NCBI RefSeq assembly: GCF_000340215.1 | Contig: NW_006921533.1 | Span: 435,616 to 499,615, forward strand | DNA: 64,000 nucleotides | Source: Pseudocercospora fijiensis CIRAD86 | Lineage: Eukaryota > Ascomycota > Dothideomycetes > Mycosphaerellales > Mycosphaerellaceae | Reading direction: 5' to 3' | Translations under genes and position numbers: made by a program | The notes under the pieces: model-generated | Databases searched by the model: none | Told to the model about the DNA's origin: nothing | Seen by the model: only the letters and a program-made list of their open reading frames with translations | Shown: positions 21,047 to 30,949 of the stretch, piece by piece | How positions within the stretch are numbered: the first letter of the stretch is position 1 | Layout: each line of letters starts with the position of its first letter

Positions 21047-24000
21047 ATGCTCGAAGCGATAGCGAGCATAATAGTACAACGACTACCTAGTGCACGAATC
21101 TCGGTAATAATGCTATCGCAGGCATCGCCGCCGGAAGCGGATCTACCCGAGCCCGAGTCCGAACTAACTAATTAGAGCGCCGAGCTAATGCTACCCCGGG
21201 GGTATTATTAGGAATCTAACGTTTTCGCCGGAATTATAAATTAGGATTACTAGCTATATACCTACCGACTTAAGGAGACTTCTAATAAGGTTTACGCGCT
21301 GTTCTATTACGCTAATCTCCGGGCCTAACGTTAAAGAGAGAGGGCTCGGGTATTACGAGCGGTTAGCGTATATACCCTATATAAGAGGGTAGCTAATAAG
21401 ATTAAGCCCGTAAAAGGCAGCGTATATATAACCGATAGGTCCAATCCTAGCGGAAATCCTAACTAGCGACAAAAGTGCCTTAACCGCGAAGCGATATTAA
21501 TACCTAGGGATAGTCTATACGACTAGAGGTATATTACTAAAAAGTTCTCCGCTATTCCTAGGGGATCGAGGCTAACGCCGGAGAGACTAGCGAATATTAA
21601 ACCTAGCATCGAGCTTTCGGATCTTGAACTAGATTTGCTATACGAGCTTCTATATAACCGCGAAGCCGTATTAGTATATAACTTTACGTATCTAGGCAGG
21701 ATTAACCCGGAGGTTACCCCTCTATAGAGGATCCGAACGATCGAGTATAAGCCTTAGGCTTACCTAGGGTTTAAGCTAAACCTAAGCCTAAGAGGTATAG
21801 TTAAGGACATAATACGGCAGCGTATAAAGGCTAGTACCTTAGAGCCTTCCTATGCCTCGTATCGCAACCTATACTTCCTAGTTTAGAAGAAGATAGCTCC
21901 TAGGGAACTAAAGAAGTACCGTCTAATTAACGCTATACAAAAGTTTAACGTAGTTACAATTAGAGATACTAACCTCCCTCCGGAGACTAATAGGTTCTCG
22001 GAAGCTTTTGCTAACTATATTGTAGCCTTACTAGTTAATGTTTTCTCGGGCTACGACTAGATCCCTCTCTATCCTAATAGCCGCGACCTTACTAGTTTCG
22101 AGATACCTCTTAGGCTGTATAGACAAACTACCCTTCTATAAGGGGCAACCAACTCCGTAGCCTAGTTCGTTCGTATTATAAACCAAGTCCTCGCGGCCTA
22201 TATCTCCTATATAGCGATACCTTTCCTTAACGATATCGGCATTAAGGGCCCTAAAACTAGGTACGATAATAAAGAAGTAGAGCCTAGTATCCGTAGGTTC
22301 TTTCTCGAACACATTTAGAACCTCGATAGTGTCCTCTACGACCTAGAGCGAGCTAACCTAACGGTGTATAGGGAGAAGCTTTAGCTCCTATGCAAACGAA
22401 TAAATATTGTCGGGTTTGTAACTAATAAGAACGGCCGCTATCCTAACAATATACAGGTCCTAAAGATTGTATCCTAGCTAGACCCTACCTATTAGAAAGA
22501 TGTCCGAATCTGGCTTAGAGTAGTCTCCTACTTCCGTATCTAGGTCGAAAACTTTGCGTTAGTATACAAGCCTCTATACGCCTTACTTAAGAAGGATATA
22601 GAGTTTAAATAGACCTCCGTTTACTAAGCCGCTAAGGACAAGGTTACTAAGGCACTTGTTAGCGCGCCTACGCTTACCTCTATTAACTACTCGGAAGGCG
22701 TAGGTCTACTATTTGTTGCTATCGACTCGAGCGGGGAAGGCTACGGCGAGATACTAATATAGTGTAATCGTAAGGAGCCCTCCTTACGTTACCCTATCTA
22801 GTACGAGTCCGGTCTATAGAAACCCGTCGAGGCCCGATACGATACTAGTAAGCGAGAGTGCCTTAGTGTCTATAAGGCTCTTAAGAAGTTCCGACCTTAG
22901 CTCTTTAGAGTGTTCTTTCGCCTAGAAGTCGACGCTTAGACGCTAGTCTATTAACTTAACCGTATAGCCTCCGACCTGCCTAACTCTACGATAGCTCGGT
23001 AGGTTGCCTAGATCTATTTGTTTAATTTCGACGTCTTCTATATTCCTAGTAAGAAGCACACTAGACCGGATAGCCTTTCTAGAAGGCCTACTATAGAAGA
23101 AGATATCGCCGAGATAATAGAAGAAGAAGATATCGACGCGGTTATTAACCGCACCTTCTTTACTACCTTCTATATTAACGCTATACCGGTAATTACTAGG
23201 CCTACTGCCGACGACTAACCTAGTAACTAGCCTAACGAAGACTCTGCTGCTAACGACGAGGGCTAGGACGATACTAAGGCGGGCGAACTAGGTAGGGATA
23301 ATATCCTTAATAGGGTCTACTCCGACGACTCCTATAATATCGCCTACTTCCTTACCTATACGAAGAGAGCTCCTAGTCTATTAAGGAGTTAATACCGTCG
23401 TATTATTCGCTATTCTCGGAGGTTCCTTATTAAAGATCGTATCCTTTAGCGATAGGCTATAATCAATATACCGCTCTAGCGTATTATTAACGATCTAGTA
23501 GCCCGATAAGAAATCCTTCGTTCCGTTTACGATAAGCTCGGCTATCGGGCGGCGGAGGGCACCTTCGATGTCCTTCGTCGACGCTACTAGTAGGACGGCG
23601 TATAGGCTAATGTCTCCCGCTACTATAAGAGCTATCCTAAGTGCAACTTTAGGAACAGCTACCGGCGTCTAGGAGAGCTTCGTATCCCTACTGCCTAGTT
23701 AGTTAGGGAGCGGTAGTATAGCGATAGGGTCTATCTTAGCCGCAATAATAGCCTATATATTATTCGAGAGGGTCTTTCTCGATAGCCGGAGGCCTATTAT
23801 TTCTACAAAGGTTGCGGTGCTATTAATGCCCGTAATATAGCTACCTTCCTATTTAAGGATCTGTTTTGCCGCTAGGGAACACCTTACGAGGTTATCTTAG
23901 ACAACGCTACGAACAATATAGCTAAGGAGGTTCAAGCGCTACTTGTTTCGTACGGGGCTAAAAACGTTCGCATCTCCCCGTACTATCCCTAGTCGAATGC

Positions 24001-24928
24001 TATTATTAAGCGCGGCTATCGGTCGTTAATTAATGCCCTATCTAAGATAACTAATAGTAGCGACAGGTCCGTTCCTATCTCTACCCGCGTTCTAGCCCTT
24101 CTCTAGGCGGATCGAACTACTATTATCGATACGACCGGACTTATACTAGCGGAACTTATAATTAGGAGGGACGCCGTTCTTCCTATTGAATTGTCCTATC
24201 GCACGTACGGCGTTTACGATTAGGGGTCTATTCGTACTAGGGTAGATCTTCTTACCCTACGGGCTAAGGCTCTTAAGGATATAACTACGACTTCTTAAGA
24301 GGGTCTTACTTAATAACGTCGGCTTCGGAGAGAGGCGAAGCAGTATTTTAATAACTATAATGCTGTTGATTAGGAGCCTCTAAAGGTTAGCGATATAGTC
24401 CTTCTATACCGGTCCGAACTAGAATATAGTTACTCCTATAAGCTAGCCTTTAAGTAGAAGGGTCCTTATAGAGTAAAGGAGGTCCTTTACTCGGGTTCCG
24501 TATACCTTCTTTAGGAGCTAGATAGTGCTACCTTAAAGCACTCTTACCCTCGGGCTAATCTAAAGAAGATCGTTAAGTTACGCGAACCTACCCGCCCTCC
24601 GCCGACCGAGGAGGAAGTTAGTGCCTCTATAGACCCTCTGCCGTCCTTAGATACCTATCGGGAGGAGGATCCTACCGCTATTATAGATCCTATTCTACCT
24701 AGGAACTATACCTATCCCTAGGTTCGTCTTAGTAAGCTATTAGGAATAACTTAAGAATAGAGGGAGGGTTATATACGGATTAACTATATATAGAGCGTTT
24801 CCGATATTGATTCCGATTCTAATAGTAAACTAGACTTCTAGCTATCTAACTCTAACTCCGAGGAACCTAACTAGTCTAGCGATAAAGACTGCCTAGAATT
24901 ATAGCTAGACGACCCTAAGACTAAATAA
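21047..24928 (+). pseudogene. pol: C1 ORF2: reverse transcriptase, RNase H, integrase
   Basis: 1293 codons from ATG 21047 to TAA 24926-24928; the same length in C2. An acidic N-terminus comes first, with palindrome P2 inside it. The RT catalytic box reads F-L-N-D at residues 393-396, derived from F-L-D-D by TG to TA; the F-x-D-D form replaces the usual Y-x-D-D. RNase H starts with Asp 560 (A-I-D-S-S-G). A pre-integrase motif with F-D-V-F-Y-I-P and D-S-L-S-R-R lies at 23020-23085. The integrase core has Asp 952 (I-L-D-N-A) and a P-Y-x-P-Q-S-N motif near 23980. The C-terminal tail is acidic, without an obvious chromodomain. The protein would have copied and integrated the element. Confidence 0.9.
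21186..21210. repeat. Palindrome P2 of C1
   Basis: TAATGCTACCCC, centre G, GGGGTATTATTA. It lies within the first 60 codons of ORF2. Confidence 0.85.
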
Positions 24929-25188
24929 TTGCTTACTCTTCCTTGCCTCTATCTACCTCTACTACGTTGCTTCCTTACTCTTATTAATCGTTCTCTACGC
25001 TATTAATATAGTGCCGCCCTATACCTTTAGTCCTTACCTACTATCCGTTCCTGCTAATGTTTATACTCTCGTTTGTTGCTTTTAGTTTATCTTGTTATTG
25101 TCCTTTGCTTTGCCTTTGCTTTCGATTAATGTTGCTATAACTTTATTCCTTTACTCTTATTTCCTTAGATAGAACTGTACGAGGCGTG

Positions 25189-25225
25189 TTTTCCTAATAA
25201 TACCCCGGGGGTAGTATTAGGAAAA
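25189..25225. repeat. Palindrome P3 of C1, extended 37-bp form
   Basis: Arms TTTTCCTAATAATACCCC and GGGGTAGTATTAGGAAAA around one G; 17 of 18 positions pair. It lies downstream of ORF2. Confidence 0.9.
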
Positions 25226-25625
25226 TAGCCGAACCTAACCTCCTACCCTTCTAGGTCCACTTCCCTCTAGTTTTCTAGTCTCTAGCAACCGCCCTTAGGT
25301 AGCAACGATAACAAGATACTCCGCTAGAGAAGATTGTTCCTGCCCTAATTAGTATTAGTTACGTAGGACACTAAGAAAGGGAGGATCCCTCTCCCTTCCT
25401 AGCTCTTAAATAGACGTAGCAACCTAGGCCTATAGCCTCTAAGAATAGGGACCTTAGGCCGCTAAGCTTAGTATCTAGAAGAAAGAAGAACGCACGGGCT
25501 ACGTTTATATACCTACTACTATAAAAGGTAATGCCGTATCTACAACGATAGTGCTATAGGCTAACGTAAGCTACGCTAGACCTAGGCGATTTGCTCCTAG
25601 TTGCCGAGCATCTCTAGAGAAAAGC

Positions 25626-25650
25626 TAATACTACCCCGGGGGTGTTATTA
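25626..25650. repeat. Palindrome P4 of C1
   Basis: TAATACTACCCC, centre G, GGGGTGTTATTA. It lies about 420 bases before ORF3. Confidence 0.85.
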
Positions 25651-26073
25651 GTCCCGCTAGCCTTACTACTATAGATTACTACTAGGTACTCGAACTAACC
25701 GGTTATATTTCGAGTGCGCGGGAATCTACGAAAGCTAGAGGTTAATAAAGGCGCGTAGTCGCTACTAGCAATTAGCTAGATCGATTGTTAAACTTTAGCC
25801 TGCCCTACTAATAAAGGAGTCTCGTATACAGCTTCACTTTTTAGGGTCTATATATAATCGTTATCCGTTTGCTTTACCGGAACATACGGACTACGCTACC
25901 TTCGTACCCTATTTAAGGCGAGCTTTCTAAGCTCTTTCTTCTACTCGAATACTAACTAACTTACTACCGCCTACCCCCCCCCCTCTTCTATCTAAACCCT
26001 TTAATTATTATTAACAAGCTACGAACGTTTTTGCAAGCTCGTTACTAACTCCTTTCCGCTCCGGTCGACTAAG

Positions 26074-28869
26074 ATATCTTCCGGCGCCCTAAATCCGCTA
26101 GGTACTAGCAATAGCAGCAACCTACTAGCCCTAAATCTAGGCGTACTAGTCCCGATCGAAGCCCTATCCGATAGCGCCTTAGCTACTACAACTAGCCTCG
26201 AGCACTGCTTCTAGATCGTTACCGCCCTTAAAGATCCTTAAGAGAAGATCTAGAACGCTCGTACCCTACTACGCGTTATCGATAGGAATATTAAGAAGGC
26301 TGCTATCTTAGTTACGTATAGCATAAACAACTTGCGTTAGTCTATCGGTAAGCGTATCTTTAAGCGCGAGGTTCTTAACGATATAGATATTAAATAAGCC
26401 TTTCCTATCGTCTATAGCCTCGAGACGGCCGGCACCTAGATTCGCTTACGCTTTAAGACCCTCGACTAGGCCTTCGAACATTAGGGAGGACTAAGTAGTC
26501 TTCCTAAGAGCCTTGTTAACTTCGCCTACGGTAGATAAGAGCGTACTAAGCAGGTCTCTTCGTTCGTTAATAAGTATAAGGTCCGTCGTTAAGGCGCCGA
26601 GTATCTTTCCCGTACTATAATCTATCGTATATCTACCGCTAGCAAGAAGGTAGGCAAGTAGTTACTTAACTTGTCCTTTACGCTTAACGACTTTACGACA
26701 GCCTACTAGAAGAAGTACTACGATGCGATTGTCTAGGTCGATCTTAACGTATAGACAACTAAGGATCTACTAAAAGAGAAGGGCTATCGCATTAATAGTA
26801 TAGGCTTTATTATTAAAGGTTAAGAGGCTCCTATCGTTAATATCCTTAAACGTAAGGCTCTTCGCCTAGAAACCGAGGCCGATACGGCTACTAGTCTCGC
26901 GCTCGCTACGGAGATATAGGCTTAAGACCGTCGCTCGACCCGTAACCGTAAGGTCCCTTAGGAAGTTAAGGACGAGCGCGCTAAGGCCGAAGCAGCGCGT
27001 AAGAAGGCATTGCATACTCGCTAGGCCCTCCGTAAGGCTACTAAGAAGTATAGCGCCCCTTCTAGTACTAACTATAGTACTAACTATAGTAACTCGGATG
27101 TTAATATACTAGATATACTACTAGAAGATGTCTCCTCCGAAGGCTCCTTTAGCGAGCGTAGAGATAGAGGGCTCTCGCCGATCCTATTAACTAAGAACAT
27201 CTATAGTTCTTATAAGGGCGACTCTATTACGTACCTTATTACTAAGATCGATATAGTTCCTAAAGCCGTAATAGGCGAAGCTCCTACCGCCCTCTCTATC
27301 TATTAATAGCTCGACGACCTTAGTAAGCTAGGAGAAGAGCCGTTCTCTATATATACTAACTATATTAAGAAGGCCGCTAAGGTCTATAGTCTCTATGCTA
27401 GTGCTAAGGCGATTGTCCTCGTCGGTCGCCTATTAAAGATTAGTCGCGAGGTTCCTAATTAAGACGCCTTCGCTACCCTTAAGGCTAATTAGGCCTATGC
27501 TAACTAGTTTCCTAGACGCCCTATTGCCGCCCCGATATCTCTAGGACTCTACGCGTTTAACCCTACTAGTACTGTTACTCGCGCCCTTACGCTAACGGAT
27601 CGCTAGAGCAAGTTCGTTACTAGTATCCTTAGCTAAGGCACTTCCTTCGACCGCTTTCGCTAGACTAGTAATGCTATCTTCCCTTAAGTCTTTAGCTAGT
27701 TACAAGAGCCTCGTAGAGTATATCTTCCTTTCCTTATCGACCTAATATAGGAAGAGTTTGAAATATACCTTTAGTATATGCGTGCGATGCCTAAGTCTAA
27801 GTAGGAAGGCCGTAATGCCCTTTAAACTTACGGTGTAAGCAACTAAATCGTCCGCTAGTACCCTGCCCTATAGCTCTTAGCTATCGCCCTTCGACCTAAT
27901 TATATATACGAGCTTATCTCTGTCCCTAAGCCTACTAAGTTCTTTAAGGTTAGCGGTACTTATAAAAACTATCCTTCTAAGGAGTCTGCTCGTCTCGGAT
28001 AAGATATAGTTAAGCTCGTAGCTAGCGAGGGTGCTAGTTACCTACGTATTAAGGTCTGTCTTATATCTAAGGATAAGACTAGCTACTCTACTATTGTCGA
28101 AGGTATATATTAGCCCGAGGTCTTTGCGAACTAGGTTAAGAAGCTTAAGGCTCGTAGCCTAGTCCCGCTAAGCAAGATCGGCAAGCTTACTAATAAGCAC
28201 CTTACCGACGACGACCTCGACTATATATTCGATAGTTAGCCTAATAGTAAGGGGCGTAAGGCGGAGTAGATCCTCAACCCTCTAAAGGAGTGCGAAGTCT
28301 CTATTTAGATACTATACCTACTATATAGTAATCTAAAGACTAAGAGCAACCGTATATTAATTAACCTAGGCTACTCTCGCGTTATCGACGGCACTAAGAT
28401 TAAGGGTTACGACAACTTAACCGTCGCCGAGGTTGCTAAGGCGTACCGCAATCTAACCGCCCTTCTAGGTTCGAATACCTTCGTACCGTTCCCCTTCCCT
28501 ACCGCTATCTTAGTCGAAGGCCTTAGTTGTATCTCCGACGCCCTAGTTAGTAGGATTCCTTAGTTAAGTTACGTTATTTAGAACGAAGTTAAATAGATCC
28601 TCTAGCTTAATAACGAGGGACTTAAGGAATATCTATACGATTAGGAGAATGCTACGAAGGAAAAGGCTACTAACCTCCTCGTTAATTAAGCTTTCTACGA
28701 GGGATAGTACTTCGGTACTAATAGCTTCAACGTATATAGAGGAGATTTCGAGAACCGACTAGTAGATAAGGTTATTGCTAGTAAGGATTACGGCGCGTTA
28801 AAGCAACAGTAGGTCTATATAGTATTGCTTAGGAAGTTATTTTTGTATAATTATAGTATCTAGGATTAA
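26074..28869 (+). pseudogene. C1 ORF3: unknown 931-residue protein
   Basis: One uninterrupted frame apart from RIP-type stops, from ATA 26074 (ATG in C2 and C3) to TAA 28867-28869, 931 codons. No enzyme motif, zinc cluster, signal peptide or convincing membrane segment is visible. The N-terminal third is helical and basic. A Lys/Arg/Ala-rich coil lies at about residues 270-330. A Ser/Thr/Asn-rich acidic hinge follows at about 330-370. The C-terminal two thirds look globular, with Cys rare. The position after pol recalls extra or envelope-like genes of some Gypsy elements, but no envelope hallmark is seen. It could be a host-derived or DNA-binding accessory protein. Equal length in C1 and C2 shows it was a real gene when the family spread. 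Confidence 0.8.
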
Positions 28870-28890
28870 TGCTACCCCGGGGGTATTATT
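28867..28890. repeat. Palindrome P5 of C1, overlapping the ORF3 stop
   Basis: TAATGCTACCCC, centre G, GGGGTATTATT. Its first three bases are the TAA stop of ORF3. Confidence 0.85.
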
Positions 28891-28983
28891 GCGGAGTTCT
28901 AAAAATAGCCTTAGCTAAGAACGCTAAGGATGCATATATGTTTGTTTTAAGCGCGCAATGTAAAGCGTGTCTAGTTAGATACG

Positions 28984-28997
28984 AAGAAAGGGAGGGA
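28984..28997 (+). other. C1 polypurine tract
   Basis: AAGAAAGGGAGGGA directly before the 3' LTR, also present in C2, C3 and C4. Confidence 0.75.
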
Positions 28998-29276
28998 TAT
29001 TAGCTAGTAACCGGCCCTACACCTATAGGCTAGTTTTAAGCCTATATAAGAGGCCTCCTTCTACATTGTAGATAGAGCATCAACCTCGTATAGTATATTG
29101 TTTATATTACACTTCCACAATGCCTATATTGCAGGGCTCTAGTTATTAGCCTAAGCGACAGTCTCGTTATCCTATCTTGCTAAATATAGCTGCCTATATT
29201 GCTATAGGTTATGTTACCCTCGGTAGCCTGTACTATTGCTACGAGTAGTAGTAGTAGTGTTGGTTTCCGTCCTTTA
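28998..29276 (+). repeat. C1 3' LTR
   Basis: 279 bp, same length as the 5' LTR. All nine differences are CA/TG here versus TA there or the reverse. Confidence 0.93.
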
Positions 29277-29280
29277 TTAG

Positions 29281-29520
29281 TATAAAGGTAATTCTAATTA
29301 GTAAGTAAGTAATATAAGTTAAACGCCTCGAGCTATAAAGGCATTCCGGCGTTCCTAAATACAAAGGAGACATCTTATCTATAGTCGTAAGCGACGTAAG
29401 CGACGCTATCGCTCTTAACCGCTCCTATCGCTCCTAGTAAGATAGAGCGATAGCTTAGCTCGCTAGTCTTAGCGTCGCTCTAAGATTATATAAGGACTCT
29501 AACTAATTAGATCTATAACA
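29281..29520 (-). repeat. Element A LTR (right copy, part 2)
   Basis: Continues the left-copy alignment (4631-4870) after C1. It is followed by the target duplication TCGTC at 29521-29525. Confidence 0.9.
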
Positions 29521-29525
29521 TCGTC

Positions 29526-30949
29526 TAGCCTAGGCTTATAATTACCGCTAGCGAGGACAGCCGGATCTTAGTAGTAGTTCGGGATAAGGTCTACGTACGA
29601 GGGATCTGCTACGGCTACGCAAATATAGAATACTATTACGCTAACTTGCGCCGGGAAGGTATAATAGAGCTAGCGGCCGGTATGTGCGGCGATAGAGCTC
29701 TTAATATCAAATAGTAGAACAGAACTACGTTGCGTTAGATTATAGGAACTTAGCCGAGACTAGCGTTCCGTAGCATCTTTATAGTCTTCGTAGTTTCTAC
29801 TATAATTAATATTGCTATCTACGAGTGCAAATTCTAGTAATCTAACTACGAAAGGATCCTCTACTAATACGGAGAATATATCTCCTTCGTATTCTACTCT
29901 AGAATCTCGTATAATTGTAGTATCTAATATGTCTATAGCGCCGATAACTATAGTACTTAGATCGCCGGTATATACTATATAGCTTTAAATGCGAACAGAA
30001 TAGCTTTACAAACGCTAATGTGCCCTATATACTAGACATTAATTATAGATATAGGTTGCCGTCTATATAGGTTCCTATTAATAGGGCATTTCTCGAGGCC
30101 TATAACGATAGCATCGGGATCGCTACGATTAGGCTTATACTAGCTTCTGCGAAAGTAAATATAATCAACCGCGGCTTAATCTATATTAGCGTAGTACCTT
30201 AGCCCGCTTCTTTAAGTATAGGCAGATATACGAGCGATAAGCTATAGAGTCCGATTTAGCTAAATTAATCTTTACTTTCTCTACGGACTAAACACTTTAA
30301 ACACTCTATAATAGACAAGGAGTAAGATCTAAATAGTCGTAATGTCCCGAAGCACTATTTGACTACGTACTTGTAGCTAGTAAAGGCGTTAGCAAAGCTA
30401 GCGGGACCTATTTAATTATATAGCTTATCTTCGATTAGTAGAATACGGTTAAGGTACGGCTTGCGTAACTATATAGAGTTCTAATTTGTCGATATATACT
30501 ATACTATAAGCGTTACAGTTGCGCCTCTTCCTACGCGCCCTCTTATATCTCAAGTACCGTAATAGTGTTTAGCCTTAGCTAGGATTCTCCGCCTAGCCGC
30601 TAAAGCTAATACGATATACTACTAGTAGACGGTCTCTTACTTCTTTACTTTTGTCCTATTATTAAAAGGCGCTATATTGTTGTCTATCCCGAGCTAATGC
30701 CCTTACGAAGTAGATCTAGATTCTGTTAGTCGGATTACTCTAGGCATAGTACATTTAGACTAACCCGTAGCTTGCTTAAGTGCTATATAAGCTTCGTCGT
30801 AGAATTAACGAAATTCTTCGAATTCGACGGTCTTTCTAATATCCTTTAATCGGTATATATCGTAGTAAATTTTAGCTAATATAGAAGCCCTACACATTTC
30901 CCGGCGGTCTTTATCTAAAGTATCGTTACTCTTTAAATTAGGACTAATG
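29526..30949 (-). pseudogene. Element D minus-strand coding remnant, uncertain frames
   Basis: Minus-strand stretches here are open after reverting TAG/TAA, but the best frame changes more than once, so either introns, indels or separate genes exist. The stretch at 29530-29900 reads as a globular, aliphatic-rich segment that continues across A's insertion point into 4524 and leftward. No domain is recognised. Confidence 0.35.

Larger units (their letters stand above)
24929..26073 (+). other. C1 spacer between ORF2 and ORF3
   Basis: 1.1 kb with no supported frame, carrying P3 and P4. It includes a C-rich run near 25974-25983. A C/T-rich stretch with CTCTTTCTTCTACTCG near 25932 precedes ORF3, as in fungal promoters. 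A separate ORF3 promoter is possible but inferred. Confidence 0.5.
17006..29276 (+). mobile_element. Element C1: 12.3-kb three-gene Ty3/Gypsy-type retrotransposon
   Basis: 279-bp LTRs, 4-bp target duplication TTAG (17002-17005 and 29277-29280), inserted in the right LTR of A. Contents: leader, ORF1 (Gag-protease), ORF2 (RT-RNase H-integrase), ORF3 of unknown function, polypurine tract. Five palindromes of one family sit around the genes. The two LTRs differ at nine positions by my reading, all CA/TG against TA, so insertion preceded RIP only shortly. The 12.3-kb length is well beyond the 5-8 kb usual for fungal Gypsy elements. Confidence 0.95.
4525..29520 (-). mobile_element. Element A: Ty3/Gypsy chromovirus, nested and RIP-mutated
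   Basis: An LTR retrotransposon on the minus strand, about 6 kb once B (8980-15720) and C1 (17006-29276) are removed. It has 346-bp LTRs at both ends and a 5-bp target duplication TCGTC. In element order (right to left): LTR, Gag with zinc knuckle (16850-15726), protease-RT-RNase H-integrase-chromodomain (8979-5745), then an unusual antisense Cys-cluster frame and a tRNA-like sequence, then LTR. All coding frames are destroyed by TAG/TAA. Its LTRs differ at RIP sites and at several other sites, so it is older than C1 and C2. Confidence 0.9.

Noticed and set aside
23018..23218. Short open frame starting at a TTG inside C1, repeated at 42875-43075 and 56998-57198
   Set aside because: It is the RNase H-integrase connection of ORF2, a stretch that happens to lack RIP stops, not a separate gene.
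26074..28869. ORF3 as an envelope-like gene
   Set aside because: No signal peptide, fusion-like segment or C-terminal membrane anchor seen.
17939..28890. Regularly recurring palindromes considered as a CRISPR-like array
   Set aside because: Spacing is kilobases and irregular, in a eukaryotic retrotransposon; no spacers of uniform length.
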